Assembly (NCBI GenBank): GCA_011109175.1
Contig: RDEW01000022.1
Coordinates: 229,834-293,833 of the forward strand
Direction: 5' to 3'
Origin: Dicyema japonicum
Taxonomy: Eukaryota; Dicyemida; Rhombozoa; Dicyemidae
DNA length: 64,000 nt
The notes under the pieces are model-generated. The model searched no databases, had not been told where the DNA came from, and saw only the letters and a program-made list of their open reading frames with translations. Positions 43,855-63,882 of the stretch are shown here, one piece after another. Made by a program: the position numbers and the translations under genes. The number at the start of each line of letters is the position of its first letter. Within the stretch, counting starts at the first letter, position 1.

Positions 43855-44850
43855 GTCCGCTTCGACTAACTTGGTTGGAAGCAATGTAAGCTTCCCTCTG
43901 GATTTGGGGGGTCGGTCTGAGATCGGCGCTGGAAGTTGCGTACCCGGCGTATCTATCGTCTCTCAAGCTGCAGTCATTTGACACGGCAAGTCTTTCATCA
44001 CACTGTTGGACTTTGCTGGCATGAGTCATTTGACGAAGTTTGTCGGAAATGGAACGGGTCCAGACTTAAAATCCCCGAAGACACAACGAAGCAAAGTAAT
44101 TGAGATAACATTGTCTGCTCCAAAATTTTGGAAAAACCTTAAAAAAAAGCAAATCAACATTGTCTGGCTTGTTTGGTGTCAGCTTCAAATGGAGGGAGTG
44201 GAGCATTGTTTGGTGCAATACCTTGCCCAAACCTAGGGACTCTTTTGGACCACGAATCTTTGAGGATTGGAATCGGACAAAGGCTAGGACTAGACGTTTG
44301 CCAGGAGCACCGATTCCGATGCGGAAAAATAGTCGATGCGAAGGGATTGCACCTGCTATCCTGCAGAAAAAGTGCCGAAAGAGGACCACGTCACGCTACT
44401 CTGATCGACGTTATCGTCAGAGCTCTGAAGGCTACAGGCTTTCCATCACAGCTTGAACCAGTGGGTCTCGATTGAGGAGATGGAAAGAGACCTGACGGAA
44501 TGACCTTTTCCCTTACACATCCAGAAGATCTTTGGTCTGGGACGCAACTTGTGTTGACACATATTCAAAAACGAACCTTTTCAAATCGGTTCAGACACCT
44601 GGAGCAGCTGCTTCAACCGCGGAATATCTAAAAAATAAAGAAATATTCTTGCCACGGGGACCAGTACCGATTTACTACTGTTACGGTCGAGTCATCAGGA
44701 GTTGTTGGTCCAATGACGGCTGAGTTTTTGCGCGAACTTGGAGGAATGTTTATGAGAAGGGTTCTGGCTAAGACAATAGATTGGACTGGCAATACTCCGA
44801 GGGAACTCGTTTGCGATCCACGCAGCCGGTTTCCTCATTTGTTTCTTTGA
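43855..44850 (+). mobile_element. LINE-B C-terminal third, sister of 13845
   Basis: Begins with the same thumb block (AACTTGGTTGGAAGCAATGT) as the 13845 copy and tracks it for about 1 kb: LGTLLDHESLRIGIGQRLGL, FRCGKIVDAKGLHLLSC, EPVGLD, VWDATCVDTYSK. Both copies start within a few bases of the same point of the element. Frames are broken repeatedly. Confidence 0.7.
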
Positions 44851-45003
44851 AAATAATGATAATTTAACTGTCATTTAATTTAAGAAACAGTGGCCACTTC
44901 CCGGACTAAGGCAATCCCAAACAGTTAAAATTATCGGTTACAATGTATTCCCATATTTCATATTAAAATCTAAAAATGTAAATTCCAATTGTCGTGACAG
45001 TTA

Positions 45004-46570
45004 ATGATTTATTTTGCTAAAAGTAAAAACTATAAATTAAATGTTTACGGGAAATCAATTATAGCCGAGAATGATTTCTCAAGTATTGACAATTATTCAG
45101 GGAGTATTAATATTATAAATATAATGATCTATGGACTCCTCTACATATACAAATATGCAACAACTTTACTAATATGCAGAGTCATTTGCTTCACTCTCAT
45201 CAGAATATAACCATTCGCTACATATTTTCGGTTTTAGCAGGATTTTATTTACTGTACGAAGGTTTTGGAATGTTTTTTATTATATTTATTATTAGAGAAG
45301 CATTGCACGTGCTAGCTCACTCACTGATAATATATTTGATAATACTGTACATCCCCATGACATAAAAGTCCCATGTTCATTCATCGTATCCTTCCTATAT
45401 TTGTGGATACTCCATTCCAAAGCCGCGTGGATGCAATACAGGAATTTGTCCACGTCTGGCATTGCTAGGTTAGACTTGGGGACTTATTATTAGTCCATTT
45501 ATGATTTCCATTCAAAAATTAACTGCTTTAGTTATGTCTTACCACGATGGTCACTATAACCATCACGTGGAGGAAGTAAACAAGAAATACGTTCTAAAGT
45601 CTTTATATATTTATTTTTAGAAAAACTCCGTCATTGTTACAAGTCCTGGGATATATATTCAGTTTCCATGGAGTATTCTTCGGTCCCTTCTTCCATTTCA
45701 ACGATTACATTGGATACTTTGAATCCATAGAGGTTGTTTGCTTATTTTACTTAAAGAAACCAAAATTCCCCATAAAATCTGTTTTAAGGAAATTCATTTC
45801 TTCTTTATTAATTATTCGGTTATTAGCTGATTTGGAACAATATGGAGAGCCCATGTGGATTTACGGTTTTCATTTATTTTATTCCACAGACAAATCAAAG
45901 GAAATAGATTCGGTTTTTTCATTTTTTCAGTTCTATTTTTACGCATATGTGTTTATCCTCATCACAAGATTGAAGTACTACTTTTTCTGGGTGTTGTGTA
46001 TTAAGTGTTCTTTAATTAGCCGACGGACTTTTTAATTTGATTGGATTCGGATATAATAAAAACCGACACGTGGGCTGGAACAACGAACGTGGATATTTTT
46101 GGTTTTGAGGTATTTTTATAATTCAATCTTAGTTTGCTTCTCATTTGCAGAATGCGGTGGCTAGTTGGAACATGGGAACAGTGAAATGGATCCGTTACAT
46201 CCTTTATAGTAGAAATATACCGTATAAACGAATCAAACTGTTCTTTTTCATGGCTATTTGGCATGGAGTCTACGCAGGGTATTATATTTTCTATTTGAAC
46301 TTTTACATGTTTTTACATGCAACTATTAAAGTATAAGGAGGGTCACGTGTAGATGTAAAAGTTCAGTAAAAGGATGAATATCCCACCGATATTGTCAAAA
46401 CCAGTCCATTCAGTCTGGACTCTTGTATCGATTGGATATATCTCCATCCCCTACGTTGTCCGAACATTGACCATTACATTTGAAATTTATTGGTAAAAAA
46501 TGTTTTTTGTTTTAGGTCTCTTGGTTTCTCGTTACATTTTGTGGCTTTAATTATTATTTTAGTAATTTGA
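45004..46570 (+). CDS. MBOAT lysophospholipid acyltransferase (MBOAT1/2-like)
   Basis: Membrane-bound O-acyltransferases re-acylate lysophospholipids in the ER. Plus-strand exons give a polytopic protein with SPFMISIQKLTALVMSYHDG, SFHGVFFGPFFHFNDYIGY, LADLEQYGEP, RLKYYFFWVL, a central GFGY, VASWNMGTVKWIRYILYSRN IP and the signature MAIWHGVYAGYY with the catalytic His, ending in a hydrophobic SLHFVALIIILVI. GT-AG introns: 45181-45203 (23 nt), 45347-45368 (22), 45448-45473 (26), 45599-45620 (22), 45998-46019 (22), 46110-46132 (23) and 46493-46515 (23). An extra A in the run 46058-46062 shifts frame after GFGYNK; the junction(s) at 46329-46371 are unresolved. The start ATG 45004 is the first in the open exon. 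Confidence 0.85.
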
Positions 46571-46699
46571 GTTTGGTTATATTTTTAACTGAGGAATTAA
46601 ACTCTTCATACTTTTTATAAGATTCAAATTCGAATGTTATCGATATTAAGCAAAATTTTTGTTGAGTTAGTGAATTTAGTAAAATAATAAATCAGATAC

Positions 46700-47700
46700 A
46701 AAGGTTACATAAAATAACTGATCAAGTGATCCCAGCAGCTCAACTTGACCTGATGCTCTTCCCTCGACCCCACACAAGCACGTAGATCTTCATAGTCGGC
46801 CGAATGACTGGATCTTCATAGTCACGACGACACGTTTCACGTTTCGTGCGTATGATGGATTTTAGAGACATTGGAGGCTGGGACTCACCAGAAGTCCATC
46901 GTTCCGTAATTTTGGAGGCTATTTTTCAGCTAGACTCGATCTTCAAGACATTTGTCCAAGATATGAATGGATCCCAGATGCCACATGGATAAGAAATGCA
47001 GGTTTAATGAATTTGTTGTAAATAGTATTCAGGATAGGGCTATTTCCTAGCTTCCATAATCCATATAGACATTTCGAAGCATTGGTTTTTTTCACATTTT
47101 AATTACATTTTCAACATGGGGGAGAATAAAATGTGCATGTCAAAAGTCACCCCAAGGATCTTTCGGGATTTTCTAAACTGGATAACATCATTGTTAGCTT
47201 TCAAATCGACCGCCTGTCTTCCCAGTGTCATGTCTGATGTAAAGGGAGTTGTGACAAACTTCTCGATGCTGGTAGACAGGCGATTCTTCAATAACCATTC
47301 GTTAAGACGGTCCAGATTTTGTTGCAATCTCGAAGTAGCAATCTGGATTTCCTGATAACGTGACCGAATGACAATTACATCGGCATAAGTCAGAGAATAT
47401 CACACTGATCTCATGGGTGGGGAGATCCGCCATAAATAGAATATTAATGGAGACAAAAGGGATCCTTGGGGAATTCCATTAGGAAGAAGCCGGGAGATAG
47501 ATCTTGACTGGCCATTGCAGACGCGTCCCCTCCGACCACTAAGGAAGTTAGCTAACCAGAGCTTAAGCTTTTCAGGGATCTTTTTTTGGTAAATTTTCCA
47601 AGTAAGAATCCTCCTTGACACAGAGTCAATAACTTTGTGGACGTCAATAGAGCAAAATACAGTCTTCATATCTTCCGACTTGTGCGAAAAACCATATCGT
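46700..47700 (-). mobile_element. LINE-A RT fragment
   Basis: Minus-strand frame 47400-47669 encodes FCSIDVHKVIDSVSRRILTW, LKLWLANFLSGRRGRVCNGQ and LLPNGIPQGSLLSPLIF; frame 47103-47327 has LNEWLLKNRLSTS and KSRKILGVTFDMHIL. The YADD segment between them is decayed. A GTGATCCCAGC end at about 46720 marks the 3' side. Confidence 0.7.
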
Positions 47701-47784
47701 ATTTAGTTAGTCAATGCTGATAATTGGTTCGAAGTAGCTGAATGAAACCGGATCCTTCTTCACTTTTCCGGGTTTCAAAATTGG

Positions 47785-48110
47785 ACGTAGATGGGCAGGA
47801 GTTTTCAGTCAAGGTCAATTCTCGTCCAACAGATCCAGCCATGAGCCGACGAGTCATTCTGGCACTATAAGTTTGTGAAAAAGATCTTCTTACCTTCTAC
47901 TTGACAAATTCCACTTGTAAAGATTACTATTATGAAAATTCGTCCGCGGTAGGTAGTATGTAAAATTGATAAAAGCTAACATACTATTCTACCTCTCATT
48001 GGAAGCGGAAGTTTGTAATGGATTATCGGATAATGAATTTGGTCTCAACTGTCCACCGAGATATTTGTATTTTTTTTCCTTAAGGGTCTAGGCTCGTGCT
48101 AATCCTGAGT
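47785..48110 (+). mobile_element. S2 short retroposon, third copy
   Basis: Shares GGAGTTTTCAGTCAAGGTCA, CGACGAGT.ATTCTGGCA and the GGTAGGTAGTATG region with the 42.7-kb copy. The 3' end is decayed. Confidence 0.5.
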
Positions 48111-48176
48111 TGGTTGATGTAAGTGTAAGTTAGAGGAGAGAGATCTCCCACACAGGTGGCATCCTAGACGAGGTAT

Positions 48177-48410
48177 CTAAAGAGTTTCCATGTATTTTGT
48201 TACCTGAAAACAGTCTAAGAGGCTCCAACTCGACAAGGAATCCGGCGGCTTCAAGTCTCCGTTGATAGCTCTGAGCCTCGTTGATAGCTCTGAGCCTCGT
48301 TGATAGCTCTGAGCCTCGTTTATAGCTCTGAGCCTCGGACTCCTTCCAGCACTCCCTTGAAAAGAGAGTGCGTGAAGACCTTTAGCGTCGACCATCCTTC
48401 GCATCTACAG
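48177..48410 (-). mobile_element. LINE-B knuckle fragment with internal 19-bp repeats
   Basis: Minus-strand frame encodes RRMVDAKGLHALSFQGSAGR and then a run of SEL-like codons. The run is caused by four tandem copies of a 19-bp unit GTTGATAGCTCTGAGCCTC at 48261-48336 (last copy with one change), an expansion inside the dead element. Confidence 0.65.
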
Positions 48411-49230
48411 AGAAAAATAGATTAACTCAGGCAGGACACACAATTTATTTAAGTAAAGAACGGGTATTATATTCGAACTACAGGCCATCAGGCTTCTTGT
48501 ACCCATAATTGATTCATAAAATATAATTATTGTAGAAATAATAATTTTAACGAAGTATAACACAATATTCAAAGTATCACTAAATATCATACAAACCAGA
48601 TTTTATGAACAAATTGTCATAATCATAATACATGCAAATAAAATGAGTTCTTAACTTCACTAATTAGCCGTTTCTCCATCAACTTAGAGACTTTAGTATT
48701 TCTTGATAAAAACAAATTCAATGGTTATTTCGAACATTAAAATTATTGATTACTAACAAGGGGTACGTCTATAGTTTTGGATATAGAAAAGTATCTTTGT
48801 TGGATTCTAGTGAGTATTACACATAAGAAGATATTAATCTTAAAAAGGTTGAGTCAATGATGTTGTAATGACTTAGATTATGACTTGAGTGAATTAATGC
48901 TGAGAGTTAACCACATTCCTTGAGAGTTAAATTAATAAATATAGTCAATGTGATTCGCAGTAGAGATCCACGGATTCGTGATTAAAAATTAGACACTCAA
49001 GCTGGAGATTCAATGGAAACTCTAAATCTTTGTGAATAACCGAATTCTTAAAAAATCTGTATTGGAGACAGAATATAACTTTATGATACAAAATGTTATG
49101 TTTTGATATTAACGATAGCATCTTTGCCAATAATAATAACCCATGTATAGTTAGTGATGTAGGTTGAACAAATTAAATATTACTTGCATTAAGGTAACAT
49201 GTTCGTATTTATTAAATTTTTTTATTTTTT
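48411..49230. other. AT-rich spacer, unassigned
   Basis: Minus-strand frame 48945-49130 (61 codons; KNSVIHKDLEFPLNLQLECL) is unrecognised. No repeat end seen. Confidence 0.35.
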
Positions 49231-49231
49231 A

Positions 49232-50140
49232 TTTTATTTAACACCCAAGATCACGGTAAAACCAAAACTAACTATCACGTGATCCCACCAAAATCCTCAT
49301 TCTTTCCCGGTGCTCCTCCCTCGTACCCACACAAGCTCGTGCTGGGCGGCTGACTGTATTTGCAGGGCCACTTTCCCGCATGCCGGAATTTTGTTTAATG
49401 AGGGCCTCCAGAGTAGTCGGTCCGGTTATGTGTCTCCCACAAGACCACCGCTCCGTCATTCTAAAAGCCTTCTTTTGAACGTCCTAGATTTTCTTAGTGT
49501 TCGTCCATAATAATGAAGGTCTCCACGAAGCACACCCGTACGAGAAACATGGTTCGATGTATTGTTTGTAAATGTTCATCAAGACTGGGTGGGTACTTGT
49601 CTTCCATATTCCAGATAAACATTTTAATACATTGATCCTCTTCTCGCACTTCAGAACAATGTTTACCACGTGTGGTGACAAACACAAGTGCGTATCCAGT
49701 GTCACGCCCAAAATCTTCTGACATTTGGTGAAGGGGATTTCAATGTTGTCAATTTTAACTTGATAGTCATTTTCCCCCAACCTTTTGTCCGAAGTAAACA
49801 TAGACGTGACCGACTTTCTGGAATTTATAGTGAGTCGGTTCTTCATTACCCAGTCGTTGAGTCAGTCCAGGTTAATTTGTAATCTTTCTGTAGCATTTTG
49901 GATATCCCGATCACGTGAGGCCAAAACAATGTCGTTCGCATATGAGAGTAGAACATCGTTATTGGATTCCGGTGTCGGAAGGTCGGCCAGGTATAAATTG
50001 AATAAGGCGGGGTATAAATGAGATCCTTGGGGGACACCATTTGGGAGAGGACGCGAGACTGATTTCAGTCCTCCGAGGCATACACGTTCCCTCCGTCCAC
50101 TTAAGAAATTTGTTATCCAACGTTTACAATTTGATAATGT
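49232..50140 (-). mobile_element. LINE-A RT, 5' truncated, with mutated catalytic box
   Basis: The minus strand carries NDVLLSYANDIVLASRDRDI, WVMKNRLTINSRKSVTSMFT, KCQKILGVTLDTHLCLSPHV, VLMNIYKQYIEPCFSYGCAS W and RPARACVGTREEHRERMRIL, ending at a GGGATCACGTGA-like 3' end (about 49280). The Y-A-D-D box reads Y-A-N-D. It stops 175 bp before the ATG of the cold-shock gene, so it may overlie that gene's promoter. Confidence 0.75.
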
Positions 50141-50314
50141 TTTTAATGTTATGTTTAATATTGGATTTGTTAGAACAGGTTTTCGTGTTTTTCGACTTTT
50201 ATTGCTTCAATTCCACTAAAATAAATATTAAAATTATAAAAAAAATATAAATATAATAATATTTTAGATTGGTTAACCTAGAGTCATAAATATCATAATT
50301 ACGTAACTAAAATA

Positions 50315-50752
50315 ATGTCTGCCCTTCCTTCAGGTAGGCTGTTGTTTGACAATAAAGTTCAAACAATTACTGGATATGTTAGATGGTTTAGTGTGGATAG
50401 AGGTTTTGGGTTTATTGAAAGGTATTATTATTAATTATAAATAGGGATGATAACGGCAAGGATGTCTTTGTCCATGTGGTAATGTTTATGCTGAAGTAAT
50501 AGAGGAACATAGGACAAATTGCGCAAAATGATACATGGAGTCTCGAAAAAGGGGAGCCTGTTGAGTTCGAGATAAGAAAGGGAAAAGGTGGAATTGAAGC
50601 CTTTAACGTGACCGGAGTAAATGGGAAACAACTTTTCGGTAATCGTTCGGCCATCTCGGTTTTGTTTGTTATTACTTTAGGATTTCGACGGTTTAATATT
50701 TCACCCTCGAAGAAGGCCTGTCAAAGCACAGCCTAAGAATCTCCCTTCGTAA
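50315..50752 (+). CDS. Cold-shock-domain (Y-box-like) RNA-binding protein
   Basis: Y-box proteins bind mRNA and single-stranded DNA through an OB-fold. Four exons encode 122 residues: TITGYVRWFSVDRGFGFIER then DDNGKDVFVHV (RNP1 and RNP2-like motifs with the aromatic residues), then SLEKGEPVEFEIRKGKGG and IEAFNVTG, and a short basic tail FHPRRRPVKAQPK. Introns: 50422-50444 (23 nt), 50479-50502 (24), 50659-50680 (22), all GT-AG; exon sum 369 nt is in frame. The long basic/acidic C-terminal region of vertebrate YBX1 is missing, so this is a minimal form. Confidence 0.92.
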
Positions 50753-50999
50753 TTAATTTTTCTTTAATGTGTTATTTTGGTTGAAAAGTTATGATAAAAA
50801 TGAAACATCGTAAAAATCATTAGGAGTAACTGAAATGAATTAATAGTCTGGCTTATTAATTGTCAATCCACGTTATAACATAATTGCGGCTTTTTATTAC
50901 GTCCTTTGATCTTCTCGAGTTTCATTTTTTTCGTTCGTTTATATGTGTTTTTAAATGGGCAGTATCTCCAATATAGGCATCAGTTCATGTAGAGAACGT

Positions 51000-51430
51000 A
51001 AAACAATATGAGGGGTCTCTAAACACGACTAAGTCTATTAATTGTATTGTCGTCCAACCACAAGTTGACATGAGATTTCATATTGCGGGAACATCGTCGA
51101 CTGAAAAAGCGAAGAGGAAAGGTCCCAATAAGTCTCCTCGCACTTAGCTGTTGGTGAAAGACCTCTTCTTTGAACACAAAGGCGCTTTTGGTCCTGTACG
51201 TCAAGTATCCAAGATTCAGAAATCTTGAACATGGATCGCGCACGCCTCGAGAAGGCAGACACGTCTAACACTGTTTGACAAGTTTGAAATGTCCAATTTG
51301 ACAAAGACTATTCCTCGGACAGTCTACAAGGGATAAACTACAGCTGCTTCACAACTATTTCGAACAACGAAACCCATTTGGACGGACAACAACCTTTGAA
51401 AAATACTGTGCATGTATCTTTGAGAAATTG
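51000..51430 (-). mobile_element. LINE-B RT fragment
   Basis: The minus strand shows NSCEAAVV, VFVKLDIS, and RNMKSHVNLWLDDNT, equivalent to the family's capture of C-E-A-A-V-H-S, V-K-L-D-I and W-Y-L-D-D. Stops and frame changes are frequent. It lies between the convergent cold-shock and ferlin genes. Confidence 0.55.
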
Positions 51431-51578
51431 GTATACAAAAACTATGTGATTAGTATTCAATATTTTAAGCATTTACACAGATTAATCGCAAGAACAAAAG
51501 ACTTAAATGTTATTACCACAGTTTGTAAAATAAGAGTGTTAGTTATTGGAATCCAAACATTTTATTGACTGATGCTCC

Positions 51579-58432
<6,854 letters not shown>

Positions 58433-59509
58433 TTGTCAAACTTCGCCACATATGTTTTAATATTATCCGTCATTAATCGAATATCATACAATACAAACAT
58501 CTGTCATAACAATCTATCTTCAGACATCATGGTGGCTATTCCACAAACTTGAGGACTCGTTGTTGGGAATACTAGAGTATGGCTGGACACTGGAATCAAC
58601 ACTTTGAGCACACTCATTTATGATAAGTTATCGGGGGACAAACTTTCTTCTAGAAAACGAATTGGGCATCTAAGTCCATGCAATTCCTATGACATGATTA
58701 ACTCCACAGAGAGTACTCGAGGCAGTTGAAAGTAGACAGAAATATCCACGCAAGCAAGAGAACCCTCAAGAACATGTCCTTTGAAGCGTCTTCTTGTGAG
58801 ACTAAAGTGCAGGAAAATAATAGTTGAACAAAATCTTTGATATGGCAAAAGTAGTTAGTCTGAATAGTTGTTTCGATATAATAGCTATTCACAAAAATAT
58901 AAGATCCCCACCTTGGAGGATTTACAATACAAGGATTTGTCTTATCTTCAATTTTAATATTTATCTAAGTATTAGAGTAGTTGTTGATCCAAATTATTGA
59001 AATAATCATATAGGGGGATTACTTTCAAATCATCATGTCCTCGGAACTGATTGGAAGCAGAGATAAACGTTTAAGCAGACGTTTGTGTCGAAAATTATCT
59101 TCAAACGACTGATTGCATGTCCTCGTTGTTTCTTCTGTGGTAACTCATATAATTCTTAAAGCACTTAGAAGTAACTCACAACAATGATATGATTTTTACT
59201 TGTAATTTGTTTATGATGATTCTGTGAGGTAATTTGCTCAATTTTCAATATATTATTTTTGTTAATTTCACATTTTGGTAGATATTATAGACTGAACCGA
59301 ATGTTTCTTCAAATCACGGATTATTAATAAATATATTCACAAATGATTGAAATAATAACTTAAAATTAATAAAATTGTGATTTGTTCCCCAACAGCATGT
59401 CAACTGGCTCTCGTAAGAACTGAAAGATCTACCAAATGGAAGCTATTGCGTATTGAGGATATAAAGTAAAAAAGGTATAGATTAACCGAAACAAAAAATC
59501 AGAACCAAA
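58433..59509. other. Ferlin-Rpt1 intergenic region
   Basis: AT-rich; no gene seen. It must hold the ferlin promoter and the Rpt1 3' end. Confidence 0.5.
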
Positions 59510-60960
<1,451 letters not shown>

Positions 60961-61135
60961 GAATACCTATTTTATTTAAATTAATTTATATTTTAATATT
61001 ATTATTTATTATTTAATTACCAAATAGATGAGTTTTCACTTGATACTTATACTTTTAATATCTCCACAAACTATAACTTATCCCTCCTTTATCTCCTACT
61101 GTTTAACCCTTTCTGGCCGACTCTGGAATCTGATT
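60961..61135. promoter_or_regulatory. Presumed Rpt1 promoter region
   Basis: Short AT-rich interval upstream of the Rpt1 ATG, bounded by a LINE-A fragment. No specific element recognised. Confidence 0.25.
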
Positions 61136-61800
61136 AATGATGTTCTACTCTTATGCGGGTGATATTGTCTTGGCTTTGCGAGATCGGGGCATTCAGAAGG
61201 CCACAGAAGGAATACAAATTATCCTGGACCGGCTTAAAGCCTGGATAATGGCAACCGAGTCATAGTGAATGCAGAAAGTCGGCCACGTCTGTCACCTTGA
61301 AGTTAAACTAGGTCGACATCCCTTTCAACAGATGTCAAAGGATCATGGATGTGACACTTGATATGCATCTTTATCTATCACCACACGTAGAAAGCAGGCT
61401 TGTAAAAAAGGTTAATCGGGAATATGGAAGAGTGGTACTCACCCGGTCCTGATAACATGTAGAAACAGTACATCGAGCCACGTTTGTCATATGCATGCGC
61501 CTCGTGGAGACCGTCCATATCTTGGACAAATATGAGCAAAACCGAGGAAATGCAAAAGAAGGTTTTCAGAGTAACGAAGCGTCGGATTTGTGGAGATCAC
61601 AAAACCAGATCGAAGCCTCTGAGACTATACTCAAGAATGCGGCCCCGTAAATTCAGTCAGCCGTCCTCTTGTCAGATCATGCGCGGGCACTAGAGAGGAA
61701 CACCGGGCAAAGATGAGATCACTGTTGGCACGGATCGAGCTCACGAGATAATTAGTTTACCGTGGTTTTTGGTTGTTAAATAAAAATAAATAACTCTATC
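61136..61800 (+). mobile_element. LINE-A RT fragment with 3' tail
   Basis: The plus strand shows FYSYAGDIVLALRDRG (decayed YADD), MDVTLDMHLYLSPHVESRLV (I-L-G-V-T-x-D block), QYIEPRLSYACASWRPSISW and the terminal domain, then AAATAAAAATAAATAA. Many frame changes. Confidence 0.6.
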
Positions 61801-61934
61801 CCTAGCAAATGTGTGCACTTTTTCAGAGGTCCCCTCTAACTTTGGATGAATCTATTGCAATATTCTACTGACAGACCATCGCGTCGGCTTTATAGTATCC
61901 TTCTGTTGCGTGGGGATTCGTACTATCTGAGACT

Positions 61935-62231
61935 ATGGTCCACAGACTCAATTCAATTTACCCAACAAATATTAATATCACTTTCTTACTCATGGATGCT
62001 ACGACTCATAGTCGTGGTTCCATATTTCTCCGCTTTTGTGAGGAGGATGGAAACCCTCTTCTATTTCAAGGCAAAAAAACCGGTTGGTACAAAAGTTCCC
62101 TTCTCCACCTAGATTCATCTGCGGGAATGAAATATGGGTATTTCGAATGGTGGTGGTATGAAGGTATGATAGAAGACCAGAAGTTGAATGGCTCAATTGA
62201 TTGCGGGAACTGGGATCACCTAACTGTTTGA
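61935..62231 (+). CDS. Unassigned 98-codon frame in a LINE 3' region
   Basis: The frame holds MDATTHSRGSIFLRFCEEDG, FQGKKTGWYKSSLLHLD and MKYGYFEWWWYEGM and then runs into a GGGATCACCTAACTG LINE-A 3' end. Tryptophan- and aromatic-rich; I recognise no family. It may be a decayed LINE 3' region rather than a gene. Confidence 0.25.
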   Translation: MVHRLNSIYPTNINITFLLMDATTHSRGSIFLRFCEEDGNPLLFQGKKTGWYKSSLLHLDSSAGMKYGYFEWWWYEGMIEDQKLNGSIDCGNWDHLTV

Positions 62232-62269
62232 CGTTTTTTTCTGTCTTTCTGGAATTCTAAATAAATCAC

Positions 62270-62640
62270 CAGAAATGGAAGAACTAACATATCACGTTTG
62301 CTCTAAACCTGGTAAGCCAAAGGCCTCCTCTACATCATCTACAGTAACGCACCTAAGTTCTTTGATACCATTCATTTCGGAAGGCTTCAGCGAACCAGGG
62401 CACGTTATTAGTCTCATGAAGATCCAAAAGGCCTTTGACTCAATTCCGAGAAACTGACTAACTAGGAAAGTCTTCAACACTTCTATTTATCCGATTTTGA
62501 AATGCTGGATAACCAACTTCCTTATCGGAGGAGAGAACAGAGTGTGTATAGGCCTTTCAAAATCGAGACCCAGTCTTCTAAAAAATGTCGTTCCTCAAGG
62601 ATCACCTTTCTTGTACAGAAATTAATCTTTTTGGGGAACT
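62270..62640 (+). mobile_element. LINE-A RT finger/palm fragment
   Basis: The plus strand encodes GHVISLMKIQKAFDSIPRN, then LKCWITNFLIGGENRVCIG and NVVPQGSPF. It is truncated on both sides and faces the 2A-bearing copy tail to tail at about 62640. Confidence 0.6.
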
Positions 62641-63760
62641 TATCTCCATACAGAGACTACTAATTTAATTTTTTTTCGACGAATAGTTTTCCATAAAAGA
62701 CTCGTGGATTTCATATGTCCAATAGATGATAATAGGCGCTTCCACGCCCTATCTTTCTTTTCTCTGATGAGCTTTGTAATTCTCTGATTTAAGCATTTTA
62801 TATTTTGCAAATCAGAAGAGGTTTGCAGATGATTCATCTTCAGGGAGTTTCTTTGTTTGATGAGGAGACGAGTCTCCGAGTCCAGAGTAGGCTTGTAGGA
62901 TTTGTAAACTGCACGTGGTACAAACAACTTTTCAGCTTGAAGGATTACATGGTTTAGATGGTCTACTGCTTTGTCGATGGAGCAAAATGAGGTGGGATCA
63001 AAGTTTATTAGGTTATTGTCAATGAAGAGCTTGAAATTCGACCAGTCAGCTTTCTTGTAGACCTTGAAGGTTGCTTTAATTCTACGCGAGTTATTGAATC
63101 GGCTCAGTTTTAATATAATCAGATTATGATCACTTTGAAAATCGTAGGAGACGTTCCATGAAATCTTCGGGCAATCCTAGAGGAAACAATGGATATGTCA
63201 GGGGAGGTTGGGTTGTCATTTCTTCGGATAGGTGTCCTTGTGAACATATTCGGGTGATTCAAAATCACCATTTTTTCGAGAGAGTCGATAATTAAACTCC
63301 CCCTCTTGTCTGCCGACTGGGTACTAAACCATTGCGGATGTTTGGCGTTGAAATCCCCACATAGTAACACATTTCGAATTTCTTGTAGTTTGTCGAGCTT
63401 CGGAACATAGTTTTTAGGACAGGATCCCGGCGGTGGAATGTAAATGTTGATTAGAATAAGATGTTCTGACCCATTAATAAGATCAATAGAAATTTGTTCC
63501 GCGGTCTTGTCGTGTAGAATTAAATCATCCACTTGCATGCTTACATCGTGGAAGGATAGACCGTTTCTGATAATTGTGAGTAAGCCGCCACCACGTCCAA
63601 TGCGGTCTTTTCTGATAGAGATGTATCCAGGAAAAAGTGGGGTTGAACTCTTTGTAGAAAGTTTTGACTCCTGGATAAGGCAGATGTCAATCTTGTGCTT
63701 CGTTAATAAAGATCGTAACTCCAGAATCTTTGCATTGAGTTGCATAATAACAAGGGGTTT

Positions 63761-63808
63761 TGGTCCGGGGTTTTGTTCAATATCTCCAGAAAGCAATAGA
63801 ATCCAGGG
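63761..63808 (-). other. 2A-like ribosome-skipping motif
   Basis: WILLLSGDIEQNPGP matches the 2A consensus D-(V/I)-E-x-N-P-G-P with the usual hydrophobic lead and G before D. Skipping would occur between the last G and P (residues 58 and 59 of the frame from 63937), freeing a short leader from the endonuclease-RT protein. 2A motifs are known in some APE-type LINEs and in trypanosome L1Tc. Confidence 0.85.
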
Positions 63809-63882
63809 GAACAAACAACATCTCGAGTTTCCAGTTGAGGTATACCATCCAGGCATAAAGAGTCTGGATGGGGAAGAGCAAA

